Below are positions 9,300 to 18,178 of a stretch of DNA of 64,000 nucleotides, piece by piece. A program made the translations under genes and the position numbers. The stretch's first letter is position 1. Every line of letters starts with the position of its first letter. The notes under the pieces were generated by a model. The model saw nothing but the letters and a program-made list of their open reading frames with translations. It did not search any database and was not told where the DNA came from. The stretch is from Gammaproteobacteria bacterium (lineage in GTDB: Bacteria > Pseudomonadota > Gammaproteobacteria > Pseudomonadales > Pseudohongiellaceae), in NCBI GenBank assembly GCA_029246545.1, contig JAQWMX010000011.1:62001-126000 (forward strand), given 5' to 3'.

Positions 9300-10097
9300 A
9301 TGCAGTTAAAAATTTTTCAAATAGATGCATTCACGGATAAAGCCTTTGCTGGCAATCCGGCAGCGGTTGTTCCGTTAAAAGAATGGTTGGATGATGCTGT
9401 TATGCAGTCTATTGCAGCAGAAAATAATTTAGCCGAAACAGCATTCTTTGTGTCTGAGATTGACAGCGATGGTTTTCAATTGCGCTGGTTTACTCCTAAA
9501 GTTGAAGTGAAACTTTGTGGCCATGCAACTTTAGCCACTTCATTCGTATTGTTTAACGAGCTTGGTTATGGCAAAGATGAAATTGTTTTTAATACTTTAT
9601 CTGGCAAACTAATGGTCACTAAAAATGCAGAGTTGCTAACATTGAACTTCCCAACTCAAAAACCTGTGCCTTGCGACTTACCACCGAGCTTAGAAAAAGC
9701 AATTGGTGAAAAACCATTAGAGTGTTTGAAAAATAATGATTACGTTTTAGTGTTTGAAAATGAAGATATTATTAAAAATATTTCTCCTAATCATAACTTG
9801 ATCAGGAAATTAGATGCGCGCGGTGTGATCATAACAGCACCAGGCGAAGAGTATGATTTTGTTGCACGTTTTTTTGCTGCTGCTTCAGGAATTGATGAAG
9901 ATCCAGTAACTGGTTCTGCGTATACCAAGCTAACTCCTTACTGGGCAGAAAAACTAGGGAAAACTTCATTCAAAGCAAGACAGGTTTCTCAACGCGGCGG
10001 GAATTTAACTCTCGAATTAAAAGATGACCGCGTTTTTATTTCCGGTCACGCGGTCAAATACTTAGAAGGGATAATTGAAATTCCCGTAAGTCATTAA
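9300..10097 (+). CDS. PhzF family isomerase-like protein
   Basis: PhzF-fold proteins resemble diaminopimelate epimerase but use a catalytic glutamate; members isomerise trans-2,3-dihydro-3-hydroxyanthranilate in phenazine synthesis, though most have unknown substrates. Family blocks are clear: FAGNPAAVVPL near the N-terminus, NNLAETAFF with the catalytic Glu, KLCGHATLA, and DEDPVTGSAY. The start is placed at the ATG at 9300, where IFQIDAFTD follows as in relatives; the TTG at 9285 only adds five residues. At 265 residues it is normal length. No phenazine genes are nearby, so a phenazine role is not supported. Confidence 0.88.
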   Translation: MQLKIFQIDAFTDKAFAGNPAAVVPLKEWLDDAVMQSIAAENNLAETAFFVSEIDSDGFQLRWFTPKVEVKLCGHATLATSFVLFNELGYGKDEIVFNTLSGKLMVTKNAELLTLNFPTQKPVPCDLPPSLEKAIGEKPLECLKNNDYVLVFENEDIIKNISPNHNLIRKLDARGVIITAPGEEYDFVARFFAAASGIDEDPVTGSAYTKLTPYWAEKLGKTSFKARQVSQRGGNLTLELKDDRVFISGHAVKYLEGIIEIPVSH

Positions 10098-10125
10098 GCA
10101 AGCCAGGAGTTGATAGGAGTAGTGA

Positions 10126-10527
10126 ATGTTTAAGAAAGTCGGCAATACAAGAATTCTTGCCCAGCACAAGGCTAGTTGTCATTGTGGTGCAGTCGAATTA
10201 CAGATTGATTTGCCTGAAGGTATTGTCGGTGCTATGCGATGTAATTGCAGTTTTTGTCGACGCCGAGGCGCAATTATGGCACCAACTGATATAGAAAATA
10301 TCAAAATCATTAAAGGTGAAGAGTCGCTCGGTAAGTATCAATTTAAAACCAATACAGCAGAACATTTCTTTTGTAAAAATTGCGGCATATATACTCATCA
10401 TAGGCGCCGATCTAACCCAAATGAATACGGTTATAACGTAGCGAACTTGGAAGGTGTAAACCCTTTATTGATTGACGACTTAATTATTTTTGACGGTATA
10501 AATCATCCCAAAGACCAGAAGGATTAA
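10126..10527 (+). CDS. GFA-fold (CENP-V/Mis18-like) zinc protein
   Basis: The 133-residue protein has the zinc-binding cysteine pattern of the Gfa/CENP-V fold: CHCGAVELQ, CNCSFCRRRG and CKNCGIYTHH. Named members include glutathione-dependent formaldehyde-activating enzyme, but most small GFA proteins are uncharacterised, so a formaldehyde role should not be assumed. It is followed one base after its stop by a small membrane-protein gene and then a second GFA protein, which suggests one operon. No signal peptide is seen. Confidence 0.85.
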   Translation: MFKKVGNTRILAQHKASCHCGAVELQIDLPEGIVGAMRCNCSFCRRRGAIMAPTDIENIKIIKGEESLGKYQFKTNTAEHFFCKNCGIYTHHRRRSNPNEYGYNVANLEGVNPLLIDDLIIFDGINHPKDQKD

Positions 10528-10528
10528 T

Positions 10529-10786
10529 ATGGGAACATTCCAAGACGCTTTACTTCAATATTATGGTTCCGATTGGCTTGCCATGATTCTAACTTTAATT
10601 GCCATTTGGCTGGTTGGAAATAAAAATAAAAATGGATTTTTAGTACATATTATTGGGAATGTTTGCTGGATCATTATGGCACTTATGACTGGAAGTTTAG
10701 CGATGATTTTAGCTAACGCAGTATTTATTCTGGTTAATTCAAGGGCGCTAATTCTATGGTCTACACCTGAATTGGCAGCAGCTTAA
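10529..10786 (+). CDS. Small three-helix membrane protein
   Basis: This 85-residue protein has three predicted membrane segments (about residues 17-32, 39-58 and 58-77) separated by a short basic loop GNKNKNG. The pattern with GNVCWIIMAL and LANAVFILVN is reminiscent of the three-helix repeat of SemiSWEET or of part of PnuC, but the resemblance is too weak to name a function. It begins one base after the upstream GFA gene and ends 14 bases before the next one, with AAGGAG serving the latter, so translation of all three is probably linked. Confidence 0.72.
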   Translation: MGTFQDALLQYYGSDWLAMILTLIAIWLVGNKNKNGFLVHIIGNVCWIIMALMTGSLAMILANAVFILVNSRALILWSTPELAAA

Positions 10787-10800
10787 AGGAGATTGTAATT

Positions 10801-11223
10801 ATGAGCGACACTATTGATGCAAAAGGGCAGTGCCTATGTGGCGCTGTAGAAATTGAAGCCAAAGCTCTGCAAAAAAATGTAGGGGCTTGCCACTGCGGCA
10901 TGTGTCGGCATTGGGGAGGAGGTCCTTATTTGGCTATTCAATGCGAAGGAGAAGTCGATATTATCGGAAGCAATCAGGTGTCGGTATTTGAATCATCTGA
11001 GTGGGCTGAGCGTGGCTTTTGTAATCAGTGCGGTACACATTTGTTTTACCGCGTAAAACAAAATCAACAATATTATTTACCAGCTGGCCTATTTGATCTT
11101 GATGAAGAGCTACATTTTGATCACCAGGTTTTTATTGATAAGAAACCGATCTATTATCATTTTTCAAATGAAACGAAAGATATGACTGAAAAAGAAGTCT
11201 TTGCTATGTTTTCTGGTGCATAG
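10801..11223 (+). CDS. GFA-fold zinc protein (second copy)
   Basis: The 140-residue protein has the GFA cysteine set CLCGAVEIE, CHCGMCRHWGGG and CNQCGTHLF. It is clearly diverged from the GFA protein at 10126, so the two are old paralogues rather than a recent duplication. The motif GMCRHWGGGPY is typical of the branch often annotated as glutathione-dependent formaldehyde-activating. A strong AAGGAG lies upstream of the ATG. It is the last gene of the presumed three-gene operon. Substrate unknown. Confidence 0.85.
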   Translation: MSDTIDAKGQCLCGAVEIEAKALQKNVGACHCGMCRHWGGGPYLAIQCEGEVDIIGSNQVSVFESSEWAERGFCNQCGTHLFYRVKQNQQYYLPAGLFDLDEELHFDHQVFIDKKPIYYHFSNETKDMTEKEVFAMFSGA

Positions 11224-11244
11224 TCTATGAATACTTTTTTTGGT

Positions 11245-12197
11245 TTAGGTTCTACCTATAGCCATCTCAATACGAAAAGATAAGTAAAAAGAGTTTTGTC
11301 TTTTTGAGTTTTATGAAATTTTTGTCCAGGCATGCCCGGGTTCTAATTCAGCAAACAACCAAGGTCCTCCAATATTTTTTCGTAACCTAAATCGTAATTT
11401 TGAATAAAACCGGGATTAGATTGAGCATTAATTCGAGTGAAAAAAAGCAGGGCAGTTTGATCAGATACTTGGCGAGAATAGCTCAATTGGGACCCCCAAT
11501 GCGCACCTGAAAAATTCTTCTCTACCCTCAAATTACTGCTCCAGCGCAATAATGATGTCTGAGTTAAGGCTTTATCAAGTTCATAGCGTGATAATGAGCC
11601 AAAGCCATCACCATCAATAAAATAGAGAGTTTATGCAAAACGATGCTGGATTGTATCCCCGCTGGGAAATTCATAACGATAACGCATGCTGGTTTTGACT
11701 TTAAGAGAAGAACGTAAGCCAATTCGAAAATCCAAGCGATTTCTTACTCGATCAAGAATATTAAATTGTAAATTTGCATTAATTGATTCCTGCTCGGGGC
11801 TCTCAATATTATTTTGCTCATAAAAATCGGCTCCTTCACCTTCATCATCTGAAAATAACAGGCTGACTCGTTCGTTAATTCTTGGTAGATGTATTTTCCC
11901 CCTCAGGTGTAAATTTGTATCAGAATTATTATTTTCATGCCAAAGTTGCTCAACGTTTATTCTTAACGACGAGTAAGCAGCCTCGAGATCGCTACGAGGC
12001 TCGCCAAAAAAACGGTCTATTGTATCGGCAAAATTATTAACTGAATTTGAAGCTTGGGTTTGAGTTTGATCTAACCAGCCTAAACCGAAAGAGCCATCTT
12101 CCGGGATAGTGTTTTCTTCAGAAACTTGACCCAAGACAGAGGTGCTCAAATAAATAGTGAGCAGGATGAAATTAGATGATTTAAAAATAGTCGACAT
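11245..12197 (-). pseudogene. Outer-membrane beta-barrel-type protein, broken
   Basis: A signal-peptide-like start (ATG at 12195-12197) opens a coding stretch of alternating polar/hydrophobic strands. It is interrupted by an in-frame TAA at 11631-11633, after which the same frame continues (LYFIDGDGFGSLSRYELD). Near 11384 one base appears lost; the sense then moves to another frame reading RKNIGGPWLFAELEPGHAW. A second TAA lies at 11311-11313, followed in frame by a typical barrel-ending strand SFYLSFRIEMAIG, with the natural stop at 11245. Both stops would read as Gln if CAA. Three lesions make this a genuine pseudogene. No family name is recognised with confidence. Confidence 0.75.
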
Positions 12198-12360
12198 AGG
12201 CCTTTATAGAATAAAGCGTAAAATATAAGAAAGTATGTCTGTTCCAGTAAATATAGATTATTTTTCAATATGAAAAGTGATTTAACTCAATACTCTTATC
12301 ATTAGTTTTATAGTTGAGCACCTGAGTAAACATAAGGTATGCCTTAATAACCTTCTTGTA

Positions 12361-12375
12361 TTAGAATCATTCTTA
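12361..12375 (+). promoter_or_regulatory. Fur-box-like 7-1-7 palindrome upstream of EncFtn
   Basis: TTAGAAT-C-ATTCTTA is a 7-1-7 inverted repeat (6 of 7 positions symmetric, AGAAT/ATTCT perfect) close in style to the Fur core TGAGAATnATTCTCA. It ends 30 bp before the EncFtn start codon. Iron-responsive control of an iron-storage protein is plausible; this is a motif match by eye. Confidence 0.45.
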
Positions 12376-12405
12376 ATAAATAGATTCAGTTGAAAGTAGT
12401 AAACA

Positions 12406-12693
12406 ATGTCTAACGAAGGTTATCACGAGCCCATTAATGAGATAAGTGACGAAACGCGTGATATGCATCGGGCTATCACTTCTTTAATGGAAGAGCTAGA
12501 AGCAGTTGATTGGTACAGCCAGCGTGTAGATGCGTGTAAAGATCCAGAACTAAAAGCAATTTTGGCACATAATCGAGATGAAGAAAAAGAGCATGCAGCT
12601 ATGACACTGGAATGGATTCGTCGTAAAGATCCAAGCTTTGATAAAGAATTGAAAGATATTTTATTTACGGATAAGCCCATTACCCACGCTTAA
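12406..12693 (+). CDS. Encapsulated-ferritin-like protein (EncFtn), no targeting tail
   Basis: The 95-residue protein closely resembles the EncFtn family, a two-helix ferroxidase that forms an annular decamer and normally mineralises iron inside an encapsulin shell. Ferroxidase residues match Rhodospirillum EncFtn with an offset of two: E29, E30, E32, W36, Y37, and E60/H63 in an ExxH motif (HNRDEEKEH). The usual C-terminal encapsulin-loading extension is absent: the chain stops at KPITHA. No encapsulin gene is found in the window. It may be shell-independent, or the shell may be elsewhere. A Fur-like box lies upstream. Confidence 0.85.
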   Translation: MSNEGYHEPINEISDETRDMHRAITSLMEELEAVDWYSQRVDACKDPELKAILAHNRDEEKEHAAMTLEWIRRKDPSFDKELKDILFTDKPITHA

Positions 12694-12716
12694 AAAAATC
12701 TAGAAATATTACTACG

Positions 12717-13649
12717 CTAGTTGTTCAGCAGGTTGGCAGGGGAATACTGGTCTGTTAATGGCCTTTCTTCGGTATTCCAATCTATCTCTTTATCCATAAA
12801 TCGTGGGTAGTCTGTAACATCCATGCCAAAAATTTCAAAACGATTTCTATAATTCGCTGCACGGCGATTAAGTGTGTTGAGATCTGGTAAGTCTTGCATC
12901 GATGCAATAACAATACGATTACCTGTGTTATTCATGCGCAGATTAATTATTTCACCGAAAACATTATGATAAGTTTGAGACTCGGCGTCATAAAGCCGGC
13001 TGGTTGAAAAGGTGTTTGAAACTAACATGCCGTCTTCAGGTAGCAATAGCCTAATTTCTTCCAAAAATTCTTCAGTCATTAAGTGTTCTGGAATATATTC
13101 GCCATTGAAGGCATCAATAATAACTAAATCAAAAGTCTCGTTGCGCAATGCTGCACGTTTCACATAAACACGACCATCACCAATATCGACTTTGATTTTG
13201 TCGGTTTGCTCAAAATCAAAAAAATCTTCGGCTACACTTAAAACCGCATCATCAATTTCAGAAATTATTATTTCGGCATCCGGAAATAACGTGTGGTAAA
13301 CCTCAGGTAGAGTGCCACCACCTAGACCGATGATTAAAATACGTTGTGGGTTATCTTGTACCAACAAGCTAGACAGAGTCATTTTGGCGTAAGGGAAAAC
13401 TAATTCTTGAGGGTTTTCTAAAAAGCGGCAGGACTGGTTTTGCCCAGTGCGCCTGGTGATTGTGAATCGTAAACAGCGTCGAGTAGAATCTTCAGTCACG
13501 ATAATGTTGCGGTAAAGCGAGCGCTCTTGGTGTATTTCACGAATGCCACGCTGCGCGTTGCCTTCTTGGGAAATGAAAACTGCAGCAATGAATAATAAAG
13601 CGAAATTTGAAAACCAGTATTTCATAGTGCTGTTCATTCTATTCTTCAT
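12717..13649 (-). CDS. Exported spermidine-synthase-like protein
   Basis: The 310-residue protein has an N-terminal hydrophobic export signal (ALLFIAAVFISQEGNAQ) followed by a Rossmann methyltransferase-type domain of the polyamine aminopropyltransferase family: LIIGLGGGTLPEVY, IISEIDDAV, and IIDAFNGEYIP. The GGG loop and acidic residues fit nucleotide-substrate binding, but an exported location would lack decarboxylated SAM, so true spermidine synthesis is doubtful. Its start overlaps the stop of the membrane gene by 4 bp (ATGA). In many bacteria these two parts form one fused membrane/spermidine-synthase-like protein. Function unknown. Confidence 0.82.
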   Translation of the reverse strand: MKNRMNSTMKYWFSNFALLFIAAVFISQEGNAQRGIREIHQERSLYRNIIVTEDSTRRCLRFTITRRTGQNQSCRFLENPQELVFPYAKMTLSSLLVQDNPQRILIIGLGGGTLPEVYHTLFPDAEIIISEIDDAVLSVAEDFFDFEQTDKIKVDIGDGRVYVKRAALRNETFDLVIIDAFNGEYIPEHLMTEEFLEEIRLLLPEDGMLVSNTFSTSRLYDAESQTYHNVFGEIINLRMNNTGNRIVIASMQDLPDLNTLNRRAANYRNRFEIFGMDVTDYPRFMDKEIDWNTEERPLTDQYSPANLLNN

Positions 13650-14290
13650 TCAGAGTGGCCCAATGCAGCTCTTTTTTCATGAAAACTTTTGCTAGAATAT
13701 ATCGCCAGCATGCCTGCCAAAAATAAAATCAAACCCATAGTAATTAATATTTGATTGACCTCAAACCAAAGAACCAAATAAAAAGATGTTGCCAGTGTGC
13801 CTAAAGCGCTGCCAAGAGTAGAAACAAAATAAAGTGTGCCGGCAACGTGACCGCTACGATTACTGTCCATAACTAGTAAGCGTACGGAGTATGGGGCGAT
13901 CATACCAAGCACAGCTGTGGGCAAAAAGAATAGAAGCATGGAGACAGTCAATGAGCCGTAACGAGGGTCTTCAATGACGAGGAAAAGCGCTTCCATAATT
14001 TGATTGCCAAATAGAATCAACGGAATCAATAAAAACGCTGCCAGCACAAAAAACATTCCATGCTGTTTCAAGCTTGGATTGTGTAAAGACAACTTGCCAC
14101 CAAACAAATAACCCAAAGATAGGGATAACATAAATACAGTGATGATACTGCCCCAAACAAAGATGCTACTGCCGAAATAAGGTGCAAGAATTCGCCCACC
14201 AAGAAGTTCGACCGACATAATAATAAAACCGCTGACAAAGGCTAGGCTAAGCACCAATAAATTGTTCAGTGAGGCGAGGGATTCAGCCAA
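13646..14290 (-). CDS. Membrane half of a split membrane/spermidine-synthase-like protein
   Basis: The 214-residue protein is almost entirely membrane helices, about six, including VSGFIIMSVELLGGRILAPYFG near the N-terminus. That block (ELLGGRILAPYFG) is a hallmark of the membrane domain of proteins annotated as fused MFS/spermidine synthase. Here the soluble domain is a separate gene translated from an ATGA overlap and carrying its own signal sequence. Both are presumably transcribed together from the intergenic region facing qmcA. Transport activity has not been shown for this family as far as I know. Confidence 0.82.
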   Translation of the reverse strand: MAESLASLNNLLVLSLAFVSGFIIMSVELLGGRILAPYFGSSIFVWGSIITVFMLSLSLGYLFGGKLSLHNPSLKQHGMFFVLAAFLLIPLILFGNQIMEALFLVIEDPRYGSLTVSMLLFFLPTAVLGMIAPYSVRLLVMDSNRSGHVAGTLYFVSTLGSALGTLATSFYLVLWFEVNQILITMGLILFLAGMLAIYSSKSFHEKRAALGHSE

Positions 14291-14456
14291 AGTAGTTACC
14301 AGTTAAGTTAAAGCGTACGAAGTATACCTAAAGCAAAGTCTTCTGCGAATGGTAGGTAGCAGATCAGCCATTAAAAGCATCAAAAAACCGTGAAATGGGG
14401 CTTTGTTAGGGCTATTATCAATCTAAAGATGTTTATAGTAAGCAAGTGGAGGCTTT

Positions 14457-15407
14457 ATGAATTTTATTGCGAATAATCTGCCAGTGGCTATCATTCTGTT
14501 AATAGCAGTCATTATTGTCCTAAAGTCTGGTATTAAGTTTGTTCCCCATAACACGGCCTATGTAGTGGAGCGATTCGGTAAATTCCAGTCTACTAAGTCG
14601 GCGGGCCTAAATTTCATTATTCCATTTATTGATCGTGTTTCTGCCAAGCGCTCACTAAAAGAGCAAGCTGTTGATGTGCCGAGCCAAAGTGGTATCACAA
14701 AAGACAATATTAGCTTGTCGGTAGATGGAGTCTTGTATTTCCGCGTACTTGACCCTTATAAAGCTACTTACGGTGTAGATAATTATGTCTTCGCGGTGAC
14801 TCAGTTAGCCCAAACAACCATGCGCTCAGAACTCGGCAAAATGGAGCTCGACAAAACCTTTGAAGAAAGAGACCAGCTCAACGCCAATATTGTAAATGCC
14901 ATCAATCAGGCCTCGGAGCCTTGGGGTATTCAGGTAATGCGTTATGAGATTAAAGATATTGTGCCGCCGAATTCAATTATGGATGCCATGGAAGCCCAGA
15001 TGAAGGCTGAAAGGGTAAAGAGGGCGCAGATTTTGGAATCTGAAGGTGATAGGCAAGCTGCCATTAACGTTGCCGAAGGTCAGAAACAATCGGTCGTATT
15101 AGCTGCTGAAGCCGATAAGGCAGAACAGATTTTAAAGGCTGAAGGCGAAGCTCAGGCTATTCTCGCGGTTGCCGATGCCCAGGCAGAAGCCTTAAGGAAA
15201 GTTGGTGAGGCTGCAAATACTGAGGCAGGCCAAAAGGCCGTGCAACTTGATTTAGGCACTAAAGCAATTGCAGCTAAGGCTGCAATCGCAAGAGAATCAT
15301 CGGTTGTCTTATTGCCAGATAGCGGAACTGAGGCCGCCAACATAGTAGCCCAGGCCATGAGTATTATTCAGACCTTAAATAAAAATAATTCAGAAGGAGA
15401 AACTTGA
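14457..15407 (+). CDS. qmcA: SPFH/stomatin-like protein QmcA
   Basis: This is a membrane-anchored SPFH (stomatin/prohibitin/flotillin/HflK) protein. A single N-terminal helix (residues about 8-22) is followed by the SPFH domain (FVPHNTAYVVERFGKF, ITKDNISLSVDGVLYF) and then a long Ala/Glu-rich coiled coil (AEADKAEQILKAEGEAQA). The 316 residues match E. coli QmcA. NfeD begins one base after its stop codon, the conserved stomatin-NfeD operon. The pair is thought to scaffold membrane microdomains and influence quality control. A GTGGAGG ribosome site precedes the ATG. Confidence 0.93.
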   Translation: MNFIANNLPVAIILLIAVIIVLKSGIKFVPHNTAYVVERFGKFQSTKSAGLNFIIPFIDRVSAKRSLKEQAVDVPSQSGITKDNISLSVDGVLYFRVLDPYKATYGVDNYVFAVTQLAQTTMRSELGKMELDKTFEERDQLNANIVNAINQASEPWGIQVMRYEIKDIVPPNSIMDAMEAQMKAERVKRAQILESEGDRQAAINVAEGQKQSVVLAAEADKAEQILKAEGEAQAILAVADAQAEALRKVGEAANTEAGQKAVQLDLGTKAIAAKAAIARESSVVLLPDSGTEAANIVAQAMSIIQTLNKNNSEGET

Positions 15408-15408
15408 G

Positions 15409-15876
15409 ATGGAATGGCTTATTGCTAGCCTGAGTGGCATTTTATTATTTCTCGGTATTACCTTGCTTGCTATTGAGATGTTGGTGTTTGGATTTTCATC
15501 TTTCATCCTTTTTTTCGTTGGTTTAGCTTGTTTAATCACCGGCTTATTAATGATGCTAGGCTTATTACCTCACAGCTTAACGGTAGCTTTTGTTGCCGTA
15601 GCAGTAATAAGCGGCCTCTTGGCGGTGCTGCTCTGGAAACCCTTAAAAGATATGCAAAACCATGTTGACCATACTCCAGCTAGTGGAGATTTAGTGGGCC
15701 ACAGTTTTATTCTGAGTGGCGATGTAGCACCAGGGCAGACAATTAATTATCGTTTTTCCGGCATTGAATGGCGAGTTAAGAGTGATCAAACCTTAGCTGC
15801 AGGCACTGAGGTAGAAGTGAGCGTTGCCAATGTCGGCGAATTTACGGTGACGGAAAAAAATAAAGCAGAAAGCTAA
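15409..15876 (+). CDS. NfeD family membrane protein
   Basis: The 155-residue protein has three or four membrane helices in its first half and a C-terminal OB-fold domain (SGDLVGHSFILSGDVAPGQ, FSGIEWRVKSDQ), the short NfeD form without the ClpP-like protease domain. It starts one base after qmcA and is certainly co-transcribed. In E. coli the corresponding gene is ybbK. The OB domain is thought to interact with the partner stomatin. A weak hairpin with a T-run follows. Confidence 0.9.
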   Translation: MEWLIASLSGILLFLGITLLAIEMLVFGFSSFILFFVGLACLITGLLMMLGLLPHSLTVAFVAVAVISGLLAVLLWKPLKDMQNHVDHTPASGDLVGHSFILSGDVAPGQTINYRFSGIEWRVKSDQTLAAGTEVEVSVANVGEFTVTEKNKAES

Positions 15877-15913
15877 TAGATTCAAATAATAGAGGTTTTT
15901 CAAGAGAATAAAG

Positions 15914-15946
15914 AATAGCTTAGAATTATATGGCTATTAGCTTTTT
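15914..15946 (+). terminator. Weak terminator after qmcA-nfeD
   Basis: AATAGC (15914-15919) can pair with GCTATT (15933-15938), and a CTTTTT run follows within two bases. The stem is short and the loop long (13 bases), so this is a low-confidence intrinsic terminator. Confidence 0.35.
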
Positions 15947-16012
15947 AATCTAACAGACAAATAAACTAAACAAACATTTTTTAATATAACAATAATAAGG
16001 TTGGAATTTTTA

Positions 16013-18121
16013 ATGTGTAAATACCAAAACTCTTTAGTTTTAATCCTGATAAGCACCTTGCTTTTTAGCTGTACTCCTAATGATGAAGCAGAGCAGCAAA
16101 CTTTAACGGCTGAAGATGGTAGTCAAGAAACAAGTATGCCTGGTCGAGTTTCACGAATGCTTGGCAGTGAGTCATTTATAGCCATTTTATCGGGCGCTGC
16201 AGTTGGACAAATGGATGTTGTACACGATGATGTGACCAATGTTGAATATGAATATCGCAGCAATGGTAGAGGGCCTACTGTTACTGAGATCATCGAATTT
16301 AATGATGAGGGCTACCCAGAATCGTGGGAGGTTAACGGCGCTACAGTGTTTGGTAATGTCATTAATGAAGAGTTTCAAATAACTGATGGAAACGCCTCGT
16401 GGACTGATACCACCGGTAGCAATTCAGAAGAATTAGGTGACTCTCGTTTATATGTAGCACAAGAATCTAGTCCTTATGCTTTATGGGTTTATGCAAGATT
16501 ATTGCTGGCAGAAGACGATCGCAGGCTTACAGTTTTGCCCGCTGGTGAGCTTAGCCTAGAAGAAATCGAAACCTTAGAAGTTAACGGCAATGCTGGCGCA
16601 CTAACTATTACTACCTATGCATTATCAGGCATTGATTTGAATCCCTCCTATTTTGCTTTGGACGACTCCGGCGCTTTCTTTGCCGCAATGACTGCTACTT
16701 ACGCTTTAATCAAACAGGGTTATGAAGCTGAAGAACAGCGCTTACGTGAGTTATCGGTTGAATATTCTGCGCAGCGTATAGAAAGCATTCAAGAAAAAGT
16801 TGCTCAAGAATTTGATGGTCCTGTTCGCATAAATAATGTGCGTATTTTTGATCCGGCAACATTAGCCCTGTCAGATTATTCGTCTGTACTTGTTGAAAAT
16901 AATCGTATCACGGCAATAGAAGAAGTGCTTGCTGAAAACTCAGAAAGTGAAATTACAATTAATGGTGCTGGTGGAACACTTGTTGCGGGTATGTACGAAA
17001 TGCACGATCACGCCTCGCAAGAAAATGCGCTTTTGAATATTGCTGCTGGTGTGACCAGTGTGCGTGATATGGGTAATAACAATGAAGTGTTAGCTGAATT
17101 AATTGAAAAAATTGATGCAGGCCGAATTGTCGGCCCAAGAATTACCAGGAATGGATTTATAGAAGGTGTTAGTCCGTTTAATGCCAATGGCGGCATTCTA
17201 GTCTCATCTGAAGAAGAAGCAGTTGAAGCAGTGCGTCAATATTCCAATGGTGATTTTTTTCAAATTAAAATTTATAACAGCATGAACCCAGATTGGGTGC
17301 CTGCAGTGATTGCGGAAGCGCGTGCTAATGGCTTAGGTGTGTCTGGGCATGTGCCAGCTTTCTCTACCGCTGATGCGATGATTGCGGCTGGCTACGACGA
17401 AATGACGCATATTAATCAGATCATGCTGGGTTGGGTGCTAGAGCAAGGTGAGGATACTCGAACTCTGTTGAGGTTGACTGCATTACAAAGGTTGCCGGCT
17501 TTAAACATGGATGATCCGGCAGTGCAAAATACAATAAGGGCGATGGCTGAAAACAATGTTGCAGTTGATCCAACCTTAGAGATTCACGAAAGCCTGCTTT
17601 TATCTCGCAATGGCTCAATTAACCCTGGTACGCTCGATTACATAGACCATATGCCGATCGGGATTCAGCGTGGAGCAAGAACTGCTTGGGCAGATATTTC
17701 ATCGCCAGAAGTAGATGAAGCCTACCGTTTAGCCTTCGATAAAATAATAGAGACTGTGGCTGAAATGAGAGAGCAAGGCATTTTTATTATTCCAGGCACT
17801 GATTTAGGCGGCTCATTTTCTTATCATCGAGAGTTAGAGCTTTATCAGGAAATTGGCATGTCAGCAGCTGAAGTACTAAAAATGGCGACCTATGATATGG
17901 CGGTTTATTTAGAACAAGGCGATGAATTGGGTTCAGTCGAGGCGGGCAAATTAGCTGATTTCTTTTTGATACCAGGCGATCCAACTGCCGACCTTAAAGC
18001 AATAAAAACTATTTCTTTGGTCGTAAAAGATGGGACCTTCTATGTGCCTAGCGATATTTATGCAGAGTTTGGAATACAACCATTTATTGATGGACCAGAA
18101 ATAATTCCTGGCAATCAGTAA
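16013..18121 (+). CDS. Amidohydrolase-superfamily lipoprotein, large
   Basis: The 702-residue protein starts with a lipoprotein signal (lipobox LFSC). The first 250 residues match no family I can name. The rest is an amidohydrolase barrel: metal motif HDH in YEMHDHASQ, then GVTSVRDMGN, a lysine in IKIYNSMN, histidines in SGHVPAFS and MTHINQIM, the metal aspartate in GTDLGG, and the C-terminal SVEAGKLADFFLI block. Imidazolonepropionase-like and prolidase-like enzymes share these. I chose the ATG at 16013; an upstream TTG at 16001 adds only four residues. A second amidohydrolase follows 57 bp downstream. Substrate unknown. Confidence 0.87.
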   Translation: MCKYQNSLVLILISTLLFSCTPNDEAEQQTLTAEDGSQETSMPGRVSRMLGSESFIAILSGAAVGQMDVVHDDVTNVEYEYRSNGRGPTVTEIIEFNDEGYPESWEVNGATVFGNVINEEFQITDGNASWTDTTGSNSEELGDSRLYVAQESSPYALWVYARLLLAEDDRRLTVLPAGELSLEEIETLEVNGNAGALTITTYALSGIDLNPSYFALDDSGAFFAAMTATYALIKQGYEAEEQRLRELSVEYSAQRIESIQEKVAQEFDGPVRINNVRIFDPATLALSDYSSVLVENNRITAIEEVLAENSESEITINGAGGTLVAGMYEMHDHASQENALLNIAAGVTSVRDMGNNNEVLAELIEKIDAGRIVGPRITRNGFIEGVSPFNANGGILVSSEEEAVEAVRQYSNGDFFQIKIYNSMNPDWVPAVIAEARANGLGVSGHVPAFSTADAMIAAGYDEMTHINQIMLGWVLEQGEDTRTLLRLTALQRLPALNMDDPAVQNTIRAMAENNVAVDPTLEIHESLLLSRNGSINPGTLDYIDHMPIGIQRGARTAWADISSPEVDEAYRLAFDKIIETVAEMREQGIFIIPGTDLGGSFSYHRELELYQEIGMSAAEVLKMATYDMAVYLEQGDELGSVEAGKLADFFLIPGDPTADLKAIKTISLVVKDGTFYVPSDIYAEFGIQPFIDGPEIIPGNQ

Positions 18122-18178
18122 TCCAAACTAAATTAATTTTTTTAAAAGCAAGAGAGACCAGAGAGACAATAAAGGAAA

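Noticed and set aside
9300-10097. Phenazine biosynthesis based on the PhzF protein
   Set aside because: No other phz gene is nearby and PhzF-fold proteins are widespread with other roles.
10126-11223. Formaldehyde detoxification operon
   Set aside because: No frmA/frmB-type genes are present and the GFA fold alone is not diagnostic.
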